NCBI RefSeq assembly: GCF_905120475.1
Contig: NZ_CAJHOE010000001.1
Location: 857,932-921,931, forward strand
Length of the DNA: 64,000 bases
Source: Campylobacter suis
Lineage (GTDB): Bacteria > Campylobacterota > Campylobacteria > Campylobacterales > Campylobacteraceae
Direction of reading: 5' to 3'
Within the stretch, counting starts at the first letter, position 1, and each line of letters starts with the position of its first letter. Under the pieces are notes generated by a model. The model had not been told where the DNA came from. It saw nothing but the letters and a program-made list of their open reading frames with translations, and searched no databases. The position numbers were made by a program, and so were the translations under genes. Positions 1 to 8,272 of the stretch are shown one piece after another.

Positions 1-1652
1 TAAGTAACTGCGCAGAATTTTCACAGAAATTTTCAAGCAAACTAAATGCTCTAGCGCCAGAAGATTTTAATAAAGCACTTAAACTTTATGAGATCCTAAA
101 TGCCGATATATCAAAGATAATGACATACGCATTTTTGGTATTTGCCAAAGATACTAAAAAAGGTGCATTTTATGCAAAATTTGAAGAGCTTTGCACTAAA
201 GCCCAGCAAAGCTTACTCTTTTTTGAGCTTGAGTTTAACAAGCTTGATGAAAGCAAACAAAACAGCTTCATAAGTGCTTCTTTAAACCATACCTACTATC
301 TGCAAAATTTACAAAAACAAAAACCACATCAACTAAGCATAAAAGAAGAAGAGGTCTTGCTGCGCACGGCAAGTACTGGAGCCCAGGCATTTGCTAGGCT
401 TTTTGATGAGAGCATGAGTGCAATGAAATTTGAGTTTCGTGGCGAACATTTAGGCGAAGAAGAAATTTTAAGCAAACTTCATGATGCTGATCGAAGCGTA
501 CGAAAAGACGCTGCAGAGTCGCTTTCAGCTGAGCTTTCACGCCATCAACACCTACTAACTTTTATCTATAATATGATAAAAACTGATTTAAAAACTGATT
601 GTGAGCTAAGAGGTTTTAGCTCTCCAGAAGCGCCACGCCATCTTGATAATCAAATCACAAAAAAAAGCGTAGATGCTCTTATAATGGCCAGTGAAAATAG
701 CTTTAACCTAGTTCATATATACTATAATAAAAAGCGCGAAATTTTAGGCTTTAACGAGCTTTACGACTATGATAGATATGCTCCTTTAGAAGCTAAAAAC
801 GAGAGCTACTCATTTGAAAAAAGTAAAGAGATAGTGCTTGATGCTTTTAATAAATTTAGTACTAAATTTGGCAAAATAGCAAATCAAGCTTTTAACGAAG
901 GCTGGATAGATGTCTATCCGAGTGATTCAAAGCGTGGTGGAGCTTTTAGCCACCCAGGCTCTGCTGACGCCCACCCTTATGTGCTGCTTAATCACACTAA
1001 CCAACGAAGGGATCTTTTTACACTTGCACATGAGTTAGGACATGCAATACATCAAAATTTAAGCTACAGCGTAGGCTACCTAAACTCGGACACGCCGCTA
1101 ACCACAGCAGAAACAGCCTCAGTTTTTTGTGAGATGCTTGTGTTTGACTATGTTAAAAATACGCTTAGTGGCAAAGAAAAACAAGCCTTACTCGCTGGCA
1201 AACTAGAAGATATATTTGCCACGCTTTACCGTCAAATAAACTTTACAACCTTTGAGCGCCGAGTGCATAGCCATGAAGGCGAGATATCAAGCCAAGTGCT
1301 AAATAAAATTTGGCGAGAAGAGAGTCAAAAAATGTTTGGCAAAAGTGTTGTTTTGTGCGAGCATTACGATATTTGGCATAGTTATATACCACACTTTATC
1401 CATACGCCATTTTACTGCTATGCCTACTCTTATGCACAGCTTTTAGTGCTTGCGCTTTTTGGACTTTACAAGAGTGCAAAGTGTGAAAATTTTGTAGAAA
1501 TTTACACAAAATTTCTAGCCAGTGGAGGAAGTAAAAGCCCGCAAGAGCTTGTGGGAATGTTTGGTTTTGACATAGATGATGAAAAATTTCGGCAAATAGG
1601 CCTTAAAGAGATAGAAAAAATGTTAAAAGAATTTGAGGAGACAGTATGCTAA
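1..1652 (+). CDS. pepF: M3-family oligoendopeptidase F (5' end outside window)
   Basis: This is a zinc metallopeptidase that cleaves short peptides in the cytoplasm. The thermolysin-like zinc motif HELGH is encoded at 1029-1043, followed by the family's downstream Glu-containing helix (TAETASVFCEM). An ATG lies at 120, but the reading frame stays open upstream to base 3. The residues encoded there (for example FSSKLNALAPEDFNKALKLY) resemble the normal N-terminal helical domain of PepF, so I judge the gene to be cut by the window edge and not to start at 120. The visible part is about 549 codons; full-length family members are near 570-600. The stop overlaps the next gene by 7 bases, so the two are probably cotranscribed. 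The family assignment is firm; substrate preference cannot be read from sequence. Confidence 0.93.
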   Translation, partial: SNCAEFSQKFSSKLNALAPEDFNKALKLYEILNADISKIMTYAFLVFAKDTKKGAFYAKFEELCTKAQQSLLFFELEFNKLDESKQNSFISASLNHTYYLQNLQKQKPHQLSIKEEEVLLRTASTGAQAFARLFDESMSAMKFEFRGEHLGEEEILSKLHDADRSVRKDAAESLSAELSRHQHLLTFIYNMIKTDLKTDCELRGFSSPEAPRHLDNQITKKSVDALIMASENSFNLVHIYYNKKREILGFNELYDYDRYAPLEAKNESYSFEKSKEIVLDAFNKFSTKFGKIANQAFNEGWIDVYPSDSKRGGAFSHPGSADAHPYVLLNHTNQRRDLFTLAHELGHAIHQNLSYSVGYLNSDTPLTTAETASVFCEMLVFDYVKNTLSGKEKQALLAGKLEDIFATLYRQINFTTFERRVHSHEGEISSQVLNKIWREESQKMFGKSVVLCEHYDIWHSYIPHFIHTPFYCYAYSYAQLLVLALFGLYKSAKCENFVEIYTKFLASGGSKSPQELVGMFGFDIDDEKFRQIGLKEIEKMLKEFEETVC

Positions 1653-2086
1653 ATGAGCTTTTAAATAACGAAAAATTCGCACTTTTAATGAAAATGCATG
1701 TGTATGAATGTGTTGATTTTTTACTGCAAAATGGCACAGACTTTGCCATCGTTGCAAATCTTGACTTAACAAGCTTTGATCCGCCCCTACCAGATGAAAT
1801 AGCAGCCTCTTTTTCGCACAAAGTCATAGTTTTTGCACTTGGTGGCTATACTTTTGAGAGCGCAAAACTCACACAAGATACGCTAAGCTTTGAAGCTGGC
1901 TTTGGGGCAAATGACTTTGCTTCTGTTGTTAGCGTTAAGCTCTCTGGTATAGTGCAGATCATGGTTGAAGAAAATGCCATTATGATAAATTTTGCCGTTG
2001 CAAAACCAAAAAAAGAGAGTAAAAAATCTATGTCAATATTTAAGTCAAATCCCAAAAACAAAGGCATTTTAGGCAAAAAACATTGA
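1646..2086 (+). CDS. SspB-like small protein (putative ClpXP adaptor)
   Basis: A 146-residue protein starts inside the end of pepF, with a good GAGGAG ribosome site just upstream. There is no signal peptide or membrane segment, so it is cytoplasmic. By eye it follows the layout of the ClpXP adaptor SspB. A short N-terminal helix (ALLMKMHVYECVDFLLQNG) is followed by beta strands ending in LSFEAGFGANDFASVVSVKL and SGIVQIMVEENAIM, comparable to SspB segments RFNARFGG...VSVPLAAVLAIYARENG. The C-terminal 35 residues are Lys/Ser/Asn-rich and look disordered, as the ClpX-docking tail of SspB is. I infer a role in delivering tagged substrates to ClpXP. This is a remote resemblance; 'conserved hypothetical protein' is the safe alternative. 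Confidence 0.5.
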   Translation: MLNELLNNEKFALLMKMHVYECVDFLLQNGTDFAIVANLDLTSFDPPLPDEIAASFSHKVIVFALGGYTFESAKLTQDTLSFEAGFGANDFASVVSVKLSGIVQIMVEENAIMINFAVAKPKKESKKSMSIFKSNPKNKGILGKKH

Positions 2087-2192
2087 ATTTACTCACAAAA
2101 CGAGCAAATTCAAACAAAAGCTAAAAATTTCAACTAACTTTTAGTAAAAATTTAATATAAAAATAGTCCTATTTCAAAACAAAGGAGAAAGA

Positions 2193-3035
2193 GTGAGAAA
2201 AGCATTTTTTTCATTTTTGGCACTATTCGCCGCCGTCTTTCTAACGGGTTGTGGTGATGACAAAGTTGCTAGCGCACAAACTGACGCGATAGCCAAGATC
2301 AAAGAACAAGGTTTCGTTCGTATCGGTGTTTTTAGTGACAAGCCACCGTTTGGCTATGTCAATAAGGATGGCAAAAACCAAGGATATGACATCTACTTTG
2401 CAAAGCGCATCGCAAAGGATTTGCTTGGCGATGAAAACAAGGTAAAATTTGAGCTAGTTGAAGCCGCCAGCAGAGCTGAAGTCCTAGTAGCAAATAAAGT
2501 TGACATCACACTTGCAAATTTTACAAAAACACCTGAGCGCTCAAAAGTGGTTGACTTTGCACTACCATATATGAAGGTCTCGCTAGGTCTTGTTAGCCCA
2601 GAGGGCGAGCTTATAACCGATATAGCACAGCTAAAAGGCAAGAAGCTTATCGTAAATAAAGGTACGACAGCGGATGCATATTTTACTAAAAATCATCCAG
2701 AAATCGAGCTTTTAAAATTTGACCACAACACAGAAACCTTTGCAGCGCTTCTTGATAAGCGTGGTGTGGCACTTGCTCACGATAATGCTATGCTTTTTGC
2801 ATGGGTCAAGGAAAATGCTGGCTTTAAGGTCGGCATAGAAGCTTTTGGCGATGTTGATGTTATTGCGCCAGCTGTAAAAAAAGGAAATACAGTTTTACTT
2901 GAGTGGCTAAACAAAGAGATTGAAACGCTTGGAAAAGAAAATTTCTTTCATAAGGCATACGACGCTACACTAAAACCAGTATATGGCGATAGCGTAAATC
3001 CTGAGTCACTTGTAGTTGAGGGCGGAAAAATTTAA
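2193..3035 (+). CDS. cjaA: CjaA-type cysteine/amino-acid-binding lipoprotein
   Basis: This is the solute-binding protein of an ABC amino-acid importer. The start is a GTG six bases after an AAGGAG site. The first 20 residues form a lipoprotein signal with lipobox LTGC (Cys20), so it should be anchored on the periplasmic side. The mature part is a family 3 bacterial substrate-binding protein, and its segments match C. jejuni CjaA as I remember it: VRIGVFSDKPPFGYV, GYDIYFAKRIAKDL, NKGTTADAYFT, HNTETFAALLDKRG and a C-terminal VEGGKI. CjaA is known as a cysteine-binding protein and a major surface antigen. No permease or ATPase gene is adjacent, so partners must be elsewhere. An A/T-rich stretch with a TAATATAAA-like -10 lies at about 2148-2160. 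A strong terminator follows. Confidence 0.9.
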   Translation: MRKAFFSFLALFAAVFLTGCGDDKVASAQTDAIAKIKEQGFVRIGVFSDKPPFGYVNKDGKNQGYDIYFAKRIAKDLLGDENKVKFELVEAASRAEVLVANKVDITLANFTKTPERSKVVDFALPYMKVSLGLVSPEGELITDIAQLKGKKLIVNKGTTADAYFTKNHPEIELLKFDHNTETFAALLDKRGVALAHDNAMLFAWVKENAGFKVGIEAFGDVDVIAPAVKKGNTVLLEWLNKEIETLGKENFFHKAYDATLKPVYGDSVNPESLVVEGGKI

Positions 3036-3040
3036 AAATG

Positions 3041-3063
3041 AGGTCGGGCTCTCCGACCTTTTT
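3041..3063 (+). terminator. Rho-independent terminator after cjaA-type gene
   Basis: A seven-base-pair stem AGGTCGG/CCGACCT with a five-base loop is followed directly by five Ts, just after the stop codon at 3035. It separates the lipoprotein gene from the convergent polysaccharide locus. Confidence 0.85.
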
Positions 3064-3086
3064 GTCATTCTAACTATTTTAAAAAT

Positions 3087-4286
3087 CTAAATATCTTTTC
3101 TAGCTCTATTTCTTATGACATCATAAACTAGAACACCGAATACCGACATCATAAGTCCGGCAAGTGCCGCTATAGCAAGTATTATAGCCTTTCTTGGCTT
3201 CACAGGTCGCTCAGAGATAGCTATATCTGAGACTATGGCTGTGTTTTGATAGTTATACGGCTTTAGGCTAAGTTCAATGAGAGATTTTTGGTCTAGTAAT
3301 TTATTTAACTCTTCAGTTTGAAGTGTGGCAAGCTCTCTCTGAAGAGTAAGAAGCTTGTCGTTCATGATGGTGTCTTTTTCTGAGTTTAGATTTTCTAAGT
3401 CTATATTTATTAGTCTATCAAGTCTATCTTGAGCATTTGGCTTAGTTTGTGAAAAAAGAGCGTATTTTTGCCCCTCTAAAGATAATAAATTTTGCTCAAT
3501 ACTTGAAATTTGAGAATATATACCTTGTTTTAGCATTTGTTTTTGCAAAATATTATCCATACTATCTTTATCATGTATCTGTAAATTTTCTAACTCTTTT
3601 TTGTATCTTGCCATTTTATCACTGTTTATTTCTAATGATTTTTCTATACTAGGCAAAACAATATCGTCAATTGCCATTAAGGCACGTTTTGCCTCTGGTA
3701 TGGTTTTTTCTTGCATATACGCTATTTGGCGATTTATACGTGGCAACTGAGTATTTTTAATATACTCTATTTGCTCTTGTTTTTCAACTATTTTATAATC
3801 TTTTAAAAATTTTATTTGTCGCTCTACATCTGCTAAGTTGATTTTTTTATTATCTAAATAAACACTTAGTTTATTTTTATGCTCGTCTGATAGATTATTT
3901 ACTATTTCATATATTTTTGCCTTAGCAATATCATTAGATATAGCAAAAACATCTATATTTAAGAAATTTCGCTTTCCTCTAACTGCTGTAATTTTATACT
4001 CCAAGTTACTATCGCTTTTTAAAAATTGCAATTTACGCACCACATCATCAGCATTAGCTAATTGTATATTTTCCATAGTATCTTCATGTTTAAAATATCC
4101 AATTTCAACAAGTGCTGAAGCTTTATACATTGGAATTTTTATTGATGTATAAAATAACGATAATGTAGCAAAAATAAAAGTAATAGTTAATATGTATTTT
4201 TTATATCTCCATACTTTTTTAAACAATTCTAATATATCTATTTCATCATCTTGATAAGTAGCTTGTTGATTATGATTTTCAATCAT
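3087..4286 (-). CDS. wzz: Wzz-family chain-length regulator
   Basis: This inner-membrane polysaccharide co-polymerase is expected to set the length of O-antigen or capsule chains made by Wzy. The protein has 399 residues, in the family's usual range. It has an acidic N-terminal cytoplasmic segment (DDEIDILELFKKVWRYKK), a first membrane helix at roughly residues 32-50, a long periplasmic region rich in predicted coiled coil (residues about 120-330), and a Pro-rich motif ISERPVKPRK just before the second membrane helix near residues 365-390. An AAAAGGAGG ribosome site precedes the ATG. It lies at the left edge of the locus, divergent from the sugar-phosphate transferase gene, and shares a 78-base A/T-rich promoter region with it. 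Whether it serves an LPS O-chain or a capsule cannot be told. Confidence 0.88.
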   Translation of the reverse strand: MIENHNQQATYQDDEIDILELFKKVWRYKKYILTITFIFATLSLFYTSIKIPMYKASALVEIGYFKHEDTMENIQLANADDVVRKLQFLKSDSNLEYKITAVRGKRNFLNIDVFAISNDIAKAKIYEIVNNLSDEHKNKLSVYLDNKKINLADVERQIKFLKDYKIVEKQEQIEYIKNTQLPRINRQIAYMQEKTIPEAKRALMAIDDIVLPSIEKSLEINSDKMARYKKELENLQIHDKDSMDNILQKQMLKQGIYSQISSIEQNLLSLEGQKYALFSQTKPNAQDRLDRLINIDLENLNSEKDTIMNDKLLTLQRELATLQTEELNKLLDQKSLIELSLKPYNYQNTAIVSDIAISERPVKPRKAIILAIAALAGLMMSVFGVLVYDVIRNRARKDI

Positions 4287-4364
4287 AAATACCTCCTTTT
4301 ATTAACTAATAATTTAAGTTTAATTATAGTAAAATAATGCTTAAAAAATAAATGGTGGTATGAT

Positions 4365-5300
4365 TTGCCTTTGATAATTCTTGGTAATAAATATAAATTT
4401 GATCAGTTAGATATAGATAGACTAAATGTAAAATTTAAAAAAATTGACTTTGTGAAAATTACTGGCCGAAGCTCGCGCGATGTGCGAAAAGATATAGAAA
4501 CACTAATAAGCACAAGATCGTATAAATATCTCATCATAAACACAAAAGCTACCGTCGATCCTAAGATGATAAAGTATCTAACACTGCTTCAATTTCGCCA
4601 TCAGCATAAAAAAATACGTATTATAACAATAGAAAAGTTGCTAGATAAATACCTAAAAAAATGCTATATACCTGATGACGATAGGGACTTGAAATTTTTA
4701 AACGATATAAGACCATATAATACTTTTGAATTGGTTTTAAAAAGAGCGGTAGACTATGCTGGAGCGTTTGTTCTTTTGATAGTACATTTTTTTATAAAAT
4801 TTTATGTCAAAAAAAAGATAGATGAGCAGTCACCGGGGGTGCTGTACTTCGCTCAAAATAGGGTTGGATTAAATGCTAAAATTTTTAAATGCTATAAATT
4901 TAGGACAATGCATGAAAATTCGCATCACAACCCATATACGCAAAAAGGCGATGAAAGGGTGTTTGAGTTTGCCGAGTTTATGCGCAAGGCTCGTATTGAT
5001 GAGATCCCGCAGTATAAAAATATACTAAATGGCGAAATGCACTTAATTGGACCTCGCGCTGAGTGGAATATACTCGTAAATGAATATGAAAAAGAGATAC
5101 CATATTATAACGAACGACATCTCGTAAGACCTGGCATCACTGGCTGGGCTCAGGTAAATTACCCATATGGTGCAAATGCGTATGATACAAAACAAAAACT
5201 AATGTATGATCTATACTACATAAAGCACTGGTCGCTTTGGTTAGAAATTCTTACCATTGTAAAAACCGTACTTGTTGTATTTGGTAAGAGAGGGCAATAA
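4365..5300 (+). CDS. Initiating undecaprenyl-phosphate sugar-phosphate transferase
   Basis: This membrane phosphoglycosyltransferase starts a polysaccharide repeat unit by loading sugar-1-phosphate onto undecaprenyl phosphate. The C-terminal half (about residues 120-311) is a bacterial sugar transferase domain with the signature blocks FKCYKFRTM, MRKARIDEIPQ, GPRAE and RPGITGWAQVNYPYGA. The N-terminal third is a Rossmann-like domain with one hydrophobic helix near residues 130-150, as in longer WbaP/WcaJ-like members. The start is TTG at 4365 with a GGTGGT site upstream; no ATG in this frame is closer. It is the only plus-strand gene in the locus and ends three bases before the stop of the convergent GT2 gene. 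Which sugar it transfers cannot be read from sequence. Confidence 0.88.
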   Translation: MPLIILGNKYKFDQLDIDRLNVKFKKIDFVKITGRSSRDVRKDIETLISTRSYKYLIINTKATVDPKMIKYLTLLQFRHQHKKIRIITIEKLLDKYLKKCYIPDDDRDLKFLNDIRPYNTFELVLKRAVDYAGAFVLLIVHFFIKFYVKKKIDEQSPGVLYFAQNRVGLNAKIFKCYKFRTMHENSHHNPYTQKGDERVFEFAEFMRKARIDEIPQYKNILNGEMHLIGPRAEWNILVNEYEKEIPYYNERHLVRPGITGWAQVNYPYGANAYDTKQKLMYDLYYIKHWSLWLEILTIVKTVLVVFGKRGQ

Positions 5301-5303
5301 TTT

Positions 5304-6119
5304 CTAAGACCTGAGCAACTTATATACATTTTTTAGTATAGATTTTGGCATTAGTCTAAGCGGTATTTTTATAATTGCCATCTTTATAAACTCAAAACTA
5401 CTCAAAAATCCCAAATTTTTCATGGCTTTTAAAAGAGCAAATTCATATTTTGCATACCTTAAGCCACTTCGTCTGCTTAGTTGACTTGTGCCAGCTCGCA
5501 TATTTACCAAAGCTTCTTGAATATTATAAAATTTCGCACCATTCATAATCATCCTAACCCATAAATAATAATCTTCTAAAAATATCATTTTTTGATAGCT
5601 TCCAGCTGATAAGACAGCTGACTTTTTAAACATTACACTTGGATGATTTATGGGTGATCTTATTTTTGCAAATTTTACTATTTCATCATGGGTTTGTGGA
5701 AGTTTACGATAAGATAAAATTTCGTTTTCATCGCTATCAAATTCGCTAATCCAACTACCACAAATATCAATATCTAGATTATTTTTAAAAATAGAAATTT
5801 GTTTTTCAAAACGACTTGGCGCCGATATATCATCGCTATCCATTCTAGCAACAAGCTCATATTTGCACTCATCAAGACCTTTATTTAAAGCATCGCCTAG
5901 CCCCATGTTTTTTTTTAGTGTTTTGATAGCTAGCACTTCTCCAAGCTTGTTTTTCCATTTAGTTATTACGTCATACAGCTCATCTGTAAGCTTACCATCT
6001 TCTACTAAAACTATTTGATTTGGTTTAAGTATTTGCTCATCCCAAATGCTAACCATCGCCCTATTTAAAAACTCAGCATTTTCTTTGAAATATACAGACA
6101 TTAAGACACTAAAATTCAT
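5304..6119 (-). CDS. Family 2 glycosyltransferase
   Basis: This is a GT-A fold glycosyltransferase that adds a sugar from a nucleotide donor to the growing lipid-linked repeat unit on the cytoplasmic face. The N-terminus FSVLMSVYFKENAEFLNRA is the usual GT2 opening. The Asp-rich metal site is RMDSDDIS, and downstream blocks RSPINHPSVMFKK and FLEDYYLWVRMI match the family's acceptor side. Length is 271 residues, typical for a soluble member. It is the last gene of the minus-strand run beginning at the PEP mutase gene and lies 10 bases after the CDP-alcohol transferase gene. Linkage and sugar are unknown. Confidence 0.88.
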   Translation of the reverse strand: MNFSVLMSVYFKENAEFLNRAMVSIWDEQILKPNQIVLVEDGKLTDELYDVITKWKNKLGEVLAIKTLKKNMGLGDALNKGLDECKYELVARMDSDDISAPSRFEKQISIFKNNLDIDICGSWISEFDSDENEILSYRKLPQTHDEIVKFAKIRSPINHPSVMFKKSAVLSAGSYQKMIFLEDYYLWVRMIMNGAKFYNIQEALVNMRAGTSQLSRRSGLRYAKYEFALLKAMKNLGFLSSFEFIKMAIIKIPLRLMPKSILKNVYKLLRS

Positions 6120-6129
6120 AAAGCTTTTC

Positions 6130-6870
6130 TCACTGTTTGAAATTTATTGAAAATAAAATAGATTGTTTATATATAAACATAAAAGTCCATAGCAACATGG
6201 CAAAACTTACTAACATCATCAATATTAAAATATAATGTAAAAAATCATAATATATAGAAAAAGGAATAATAATAAGCAAGAAACCGCCCCAGTCTAAATT
6301 TTTATATAATTTTAATAATGCACCCTGTCTTACTCTTTTATCCGTGCCGTCTTCTAGCTGCTTTTGTGATTTTACTAAAGATAATTTCAAATATGCTGTT
6401 CTAGAATATAAACTCATAAATGAAGATATGGCACCTAAAATAAACCATATAATATCATCATATAAATTTGTCAAATAATATCCTAAAGATGTCCAAAGTA
6501 AAGATATAACTAGATAACCAGCAAAAGCATCAAAAAATTCGCCCAACGGATTAATAATCTGTTTTTTATAAAATAAAGTTCTTGCTAACGAGCCATCAGC
6601 ACAATCAAATATCATAAAAACAATAAAAAATAAACTACCGATAATCACTATTGATTTACTATGTCCAAAAATCACAAATATTGAACCAATTACAAATATA
6701 AACATAGAAACTATCGATATTTTATTTGGTGTCAATCTAAAAACATTATAAAATAAAGGTAAAAGATGTATAGCTAAGGGTCTATAAAAATATCTATCAA
6801 GCAGTGTTAGTGTTTGAAGTTTTTCTTTATCCACGCTATATTGTTTAAAGTCTTGTAGTATCAATTTCAT
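6130..6870 (-). CDS. CDP-alcohol phosphatidyltransferase-like membrane protein
   Basis: This 246-residue integral membrane protein of the CDP-alcohol phosphotransferase family would transfer a phospho- or phosphono-group from a CMP-activated alcohol to a hydroxyl, releasing CMP. The signature is present as DCADGSLAR (D89, D92, G93, A96, R97) followed by G110 and D114. Two things depart from the classic D-x2-DG-x2-AR-x8-G-x3-D-x3-D pattern: 12 residues, not 8, lie between R97 and G110, and the last Asp, usually the catalytic base, is Gly118 (FFDAFAGY). About six membrane helices are visible. The gene overlaps wzy by 26 bases. Because the operon encodes CMP-activation of a phosphonate, I infer that CMP-hydroxyethylphosphonate is its donor and a glycan or lipid hydroxyl the acceptor. 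An inactive or differently acting paralogue is possible. Confidence 0.8.
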   Translation of the reverse strand: MKLILQDFKQYSVDKEKLQTLTLLDRYFYRPLAIHLLPLFYNVFRLTPNKISIVSMFIFVIGSIFVIFGHSKSIVIIGSLFFIVFMIFDCADGSLARTLFYKKQIINPLGEFFDAFAGYLVISLLWTSLGYYLTNLYDDIIWFILGAISSFMSLYSRTAYLKLSLVKSQKQLEDGTDKRVRQGALLKLYKNLDWGGFLLIIIPFSIYYDFLHYILILMMLVSFAMLLWTFMFIYKQSILFSINFKQ

Positions 6871-8272
6871 ATGAATCTCTCTTTAATAAATTTTTAAAAA
6901 TTTTTAAAAAAATAATTATCACTATAGCAAAAATAAACTTTATAATAAATATAGCAAAACTACTTCTTGGCATCCATATCAGAGCTTGAACTAAAAAAGT
7001 TGCAATAAAAAAACCATATTTCTTAAATATCAATTTATTTTGGATATATATTATAAAAATCCCTAAAAAGAAACTAAAAAATGCTAAAAAAATTATATTT
7101 CCCCCAATAAAATATAATTCCATTATATAAGAAGACCCTGTTCCTCCTCCAAGCAAGTAAGCTGTGGGATTTAAAAAATATTCCAATTTTTCTACAATAT
7201 ACCAACTTTGTTCTAAACTCAAAAGAGAACGTGGCTCAACTTGTCCGGTAAATAAAAGATATTTGCTGTAAAAAGGGGCAAATAAATTTAAAAATCCCTC
7301 ATATCCATTAACAAAAAATAATTCTTTAAATTCAAACATAAATCCTAGCACAAGCAAAGAAACACCTTGCTGATAAAAAAAGCTAGTTAGGTATTTTATC
7401 CCTTCTTTATCAAGCTCAAAATCATATTTAGTCAATAAGGTTATTTGCGATAAAATAACTATAGAAAATACTATGCAAAGTAAAATTTTAAAATTAATTT
7501 TTAAATTATACAAAACAGACAAAGACCAAAGCGTAGTTATTGTTACAATTAAAAACTCAGCTCTCATGCCAGTAAAAATATAAGAAGAATACATAAAGAT
7601 AAAAAATAATGAAAGCCTGTAGGCATATTTCTTAGGAGGTTTATTTGCTAAAATTATAAAAAAGCCGATATAAAAAAAGTCATCAAATATTCTTACAAAA
7701 GTCGGCAATATGTGATTTCCAGAGTAAATAGCAAAATAGCCAAAATTGTTGAGTATATTAAAATAAAAATAAACTTTATAAAAAAAACAAAAACCACCTA
7801 TAAAGAATAAACAATACCCTATTGTTTTATCTAATGCAAGTGATTGCTGAATTTTTTTAAGAGAATTATTTTTATATATTTTATATCCGTAAATAAATCC
7901 AATGTGTAAAAAAAGTAATGAAAAAATTAAAATAAAATTAATATTCAGCATAGTTTTATTTGAAAAATAAAAGTATTCCATCCATTGAGATTCTCCATAG
8001 CTATCAAAAACACTAGGCAAAAATAAATGCATAAAAATTCTAGCCAATAAAAAAATGCATATACATCCTATAAAAACAATATCTAAACTTAACCAATTTT
8101 TAGAATTTTTATGAGAATGATATATGATATAAATTGTTATAAAGAATAATTGCAGTTCAAGCAAAGGCAAAAACCAGTCACTAACCAAATAAAAGCCAAT
8201 ATATTGAATTAATATAAACAAAATGAGACATAAAGAAGTAAAAATATCTTTTTTAATATACAAGTATTTCAT
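6845..8272 (-). CDS. wzy: Wzy-like polysaccharide polymerase
   Basis: A 475-residue, very hydrophobic protein with about 12 predicted membrane helices and one long extracytoplasmic loop around residues 300-390 (containing FTGQVEPRSLLSLEQSW and LGGGTGSSYIMELYF). That layout is typical of O-antigen or oligosaccharide-repeat-unit polymerases, which join undecaprenyl-linked units at the periplasmic face. Wzy proteins share little primary sequence, so the call rests on topology plus the neighbouring wzx, wzz and initiating transferase. It overlaps the genes on both sides, by 20 bases with GT4 and 26 bases with the CDP-alcohol transferase, so expression is probably coupled. Base composition is visibly more A/T-rich than in the housekeeping genes. 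Confidence 0.75.
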   Translation of the reverse strand: MKYLYIKKDIFTSLCLILFILIQYIGFYLVSDWFLPLLELQLFFITIYIIYHSHKNSKNWLSLDIVFIGCICIFLLARIFMHLFLPSVFDSYGESQWMEYFYFSNKTMLNINFILIFSLLFLHIGFIYGYKIYKNNSLKKIQQSLALDKTIGYCLFFIGGFCFFYKVYFYFNILNNFGYFAIYSGNHILPTFVRIFDDFFYIGFFIILANKPPKKYAYRLSLFFIFMYSSYIFTGMRAEFLIVTITTLWSLSVLYNLKINFKILLCIVFSIVILSQITLLTKYDFELDKEGIKYLTSFFYQQGVSLLVLGFMFEFKELFFVNGYEGFLNLFAPFYSKYLLFTGQVEPRSLLSLEQSWYIVEKLEYFLNPTAYLLGGGTGSSYIMELYFIGGNIIFLAFFSFFLGIFIIYIQNKLIFKKYGFFIATFLVQALIWMPRSSFAIFIIKFIFAIVIIIFLKIFKNLLKRDSYEIDTTRL

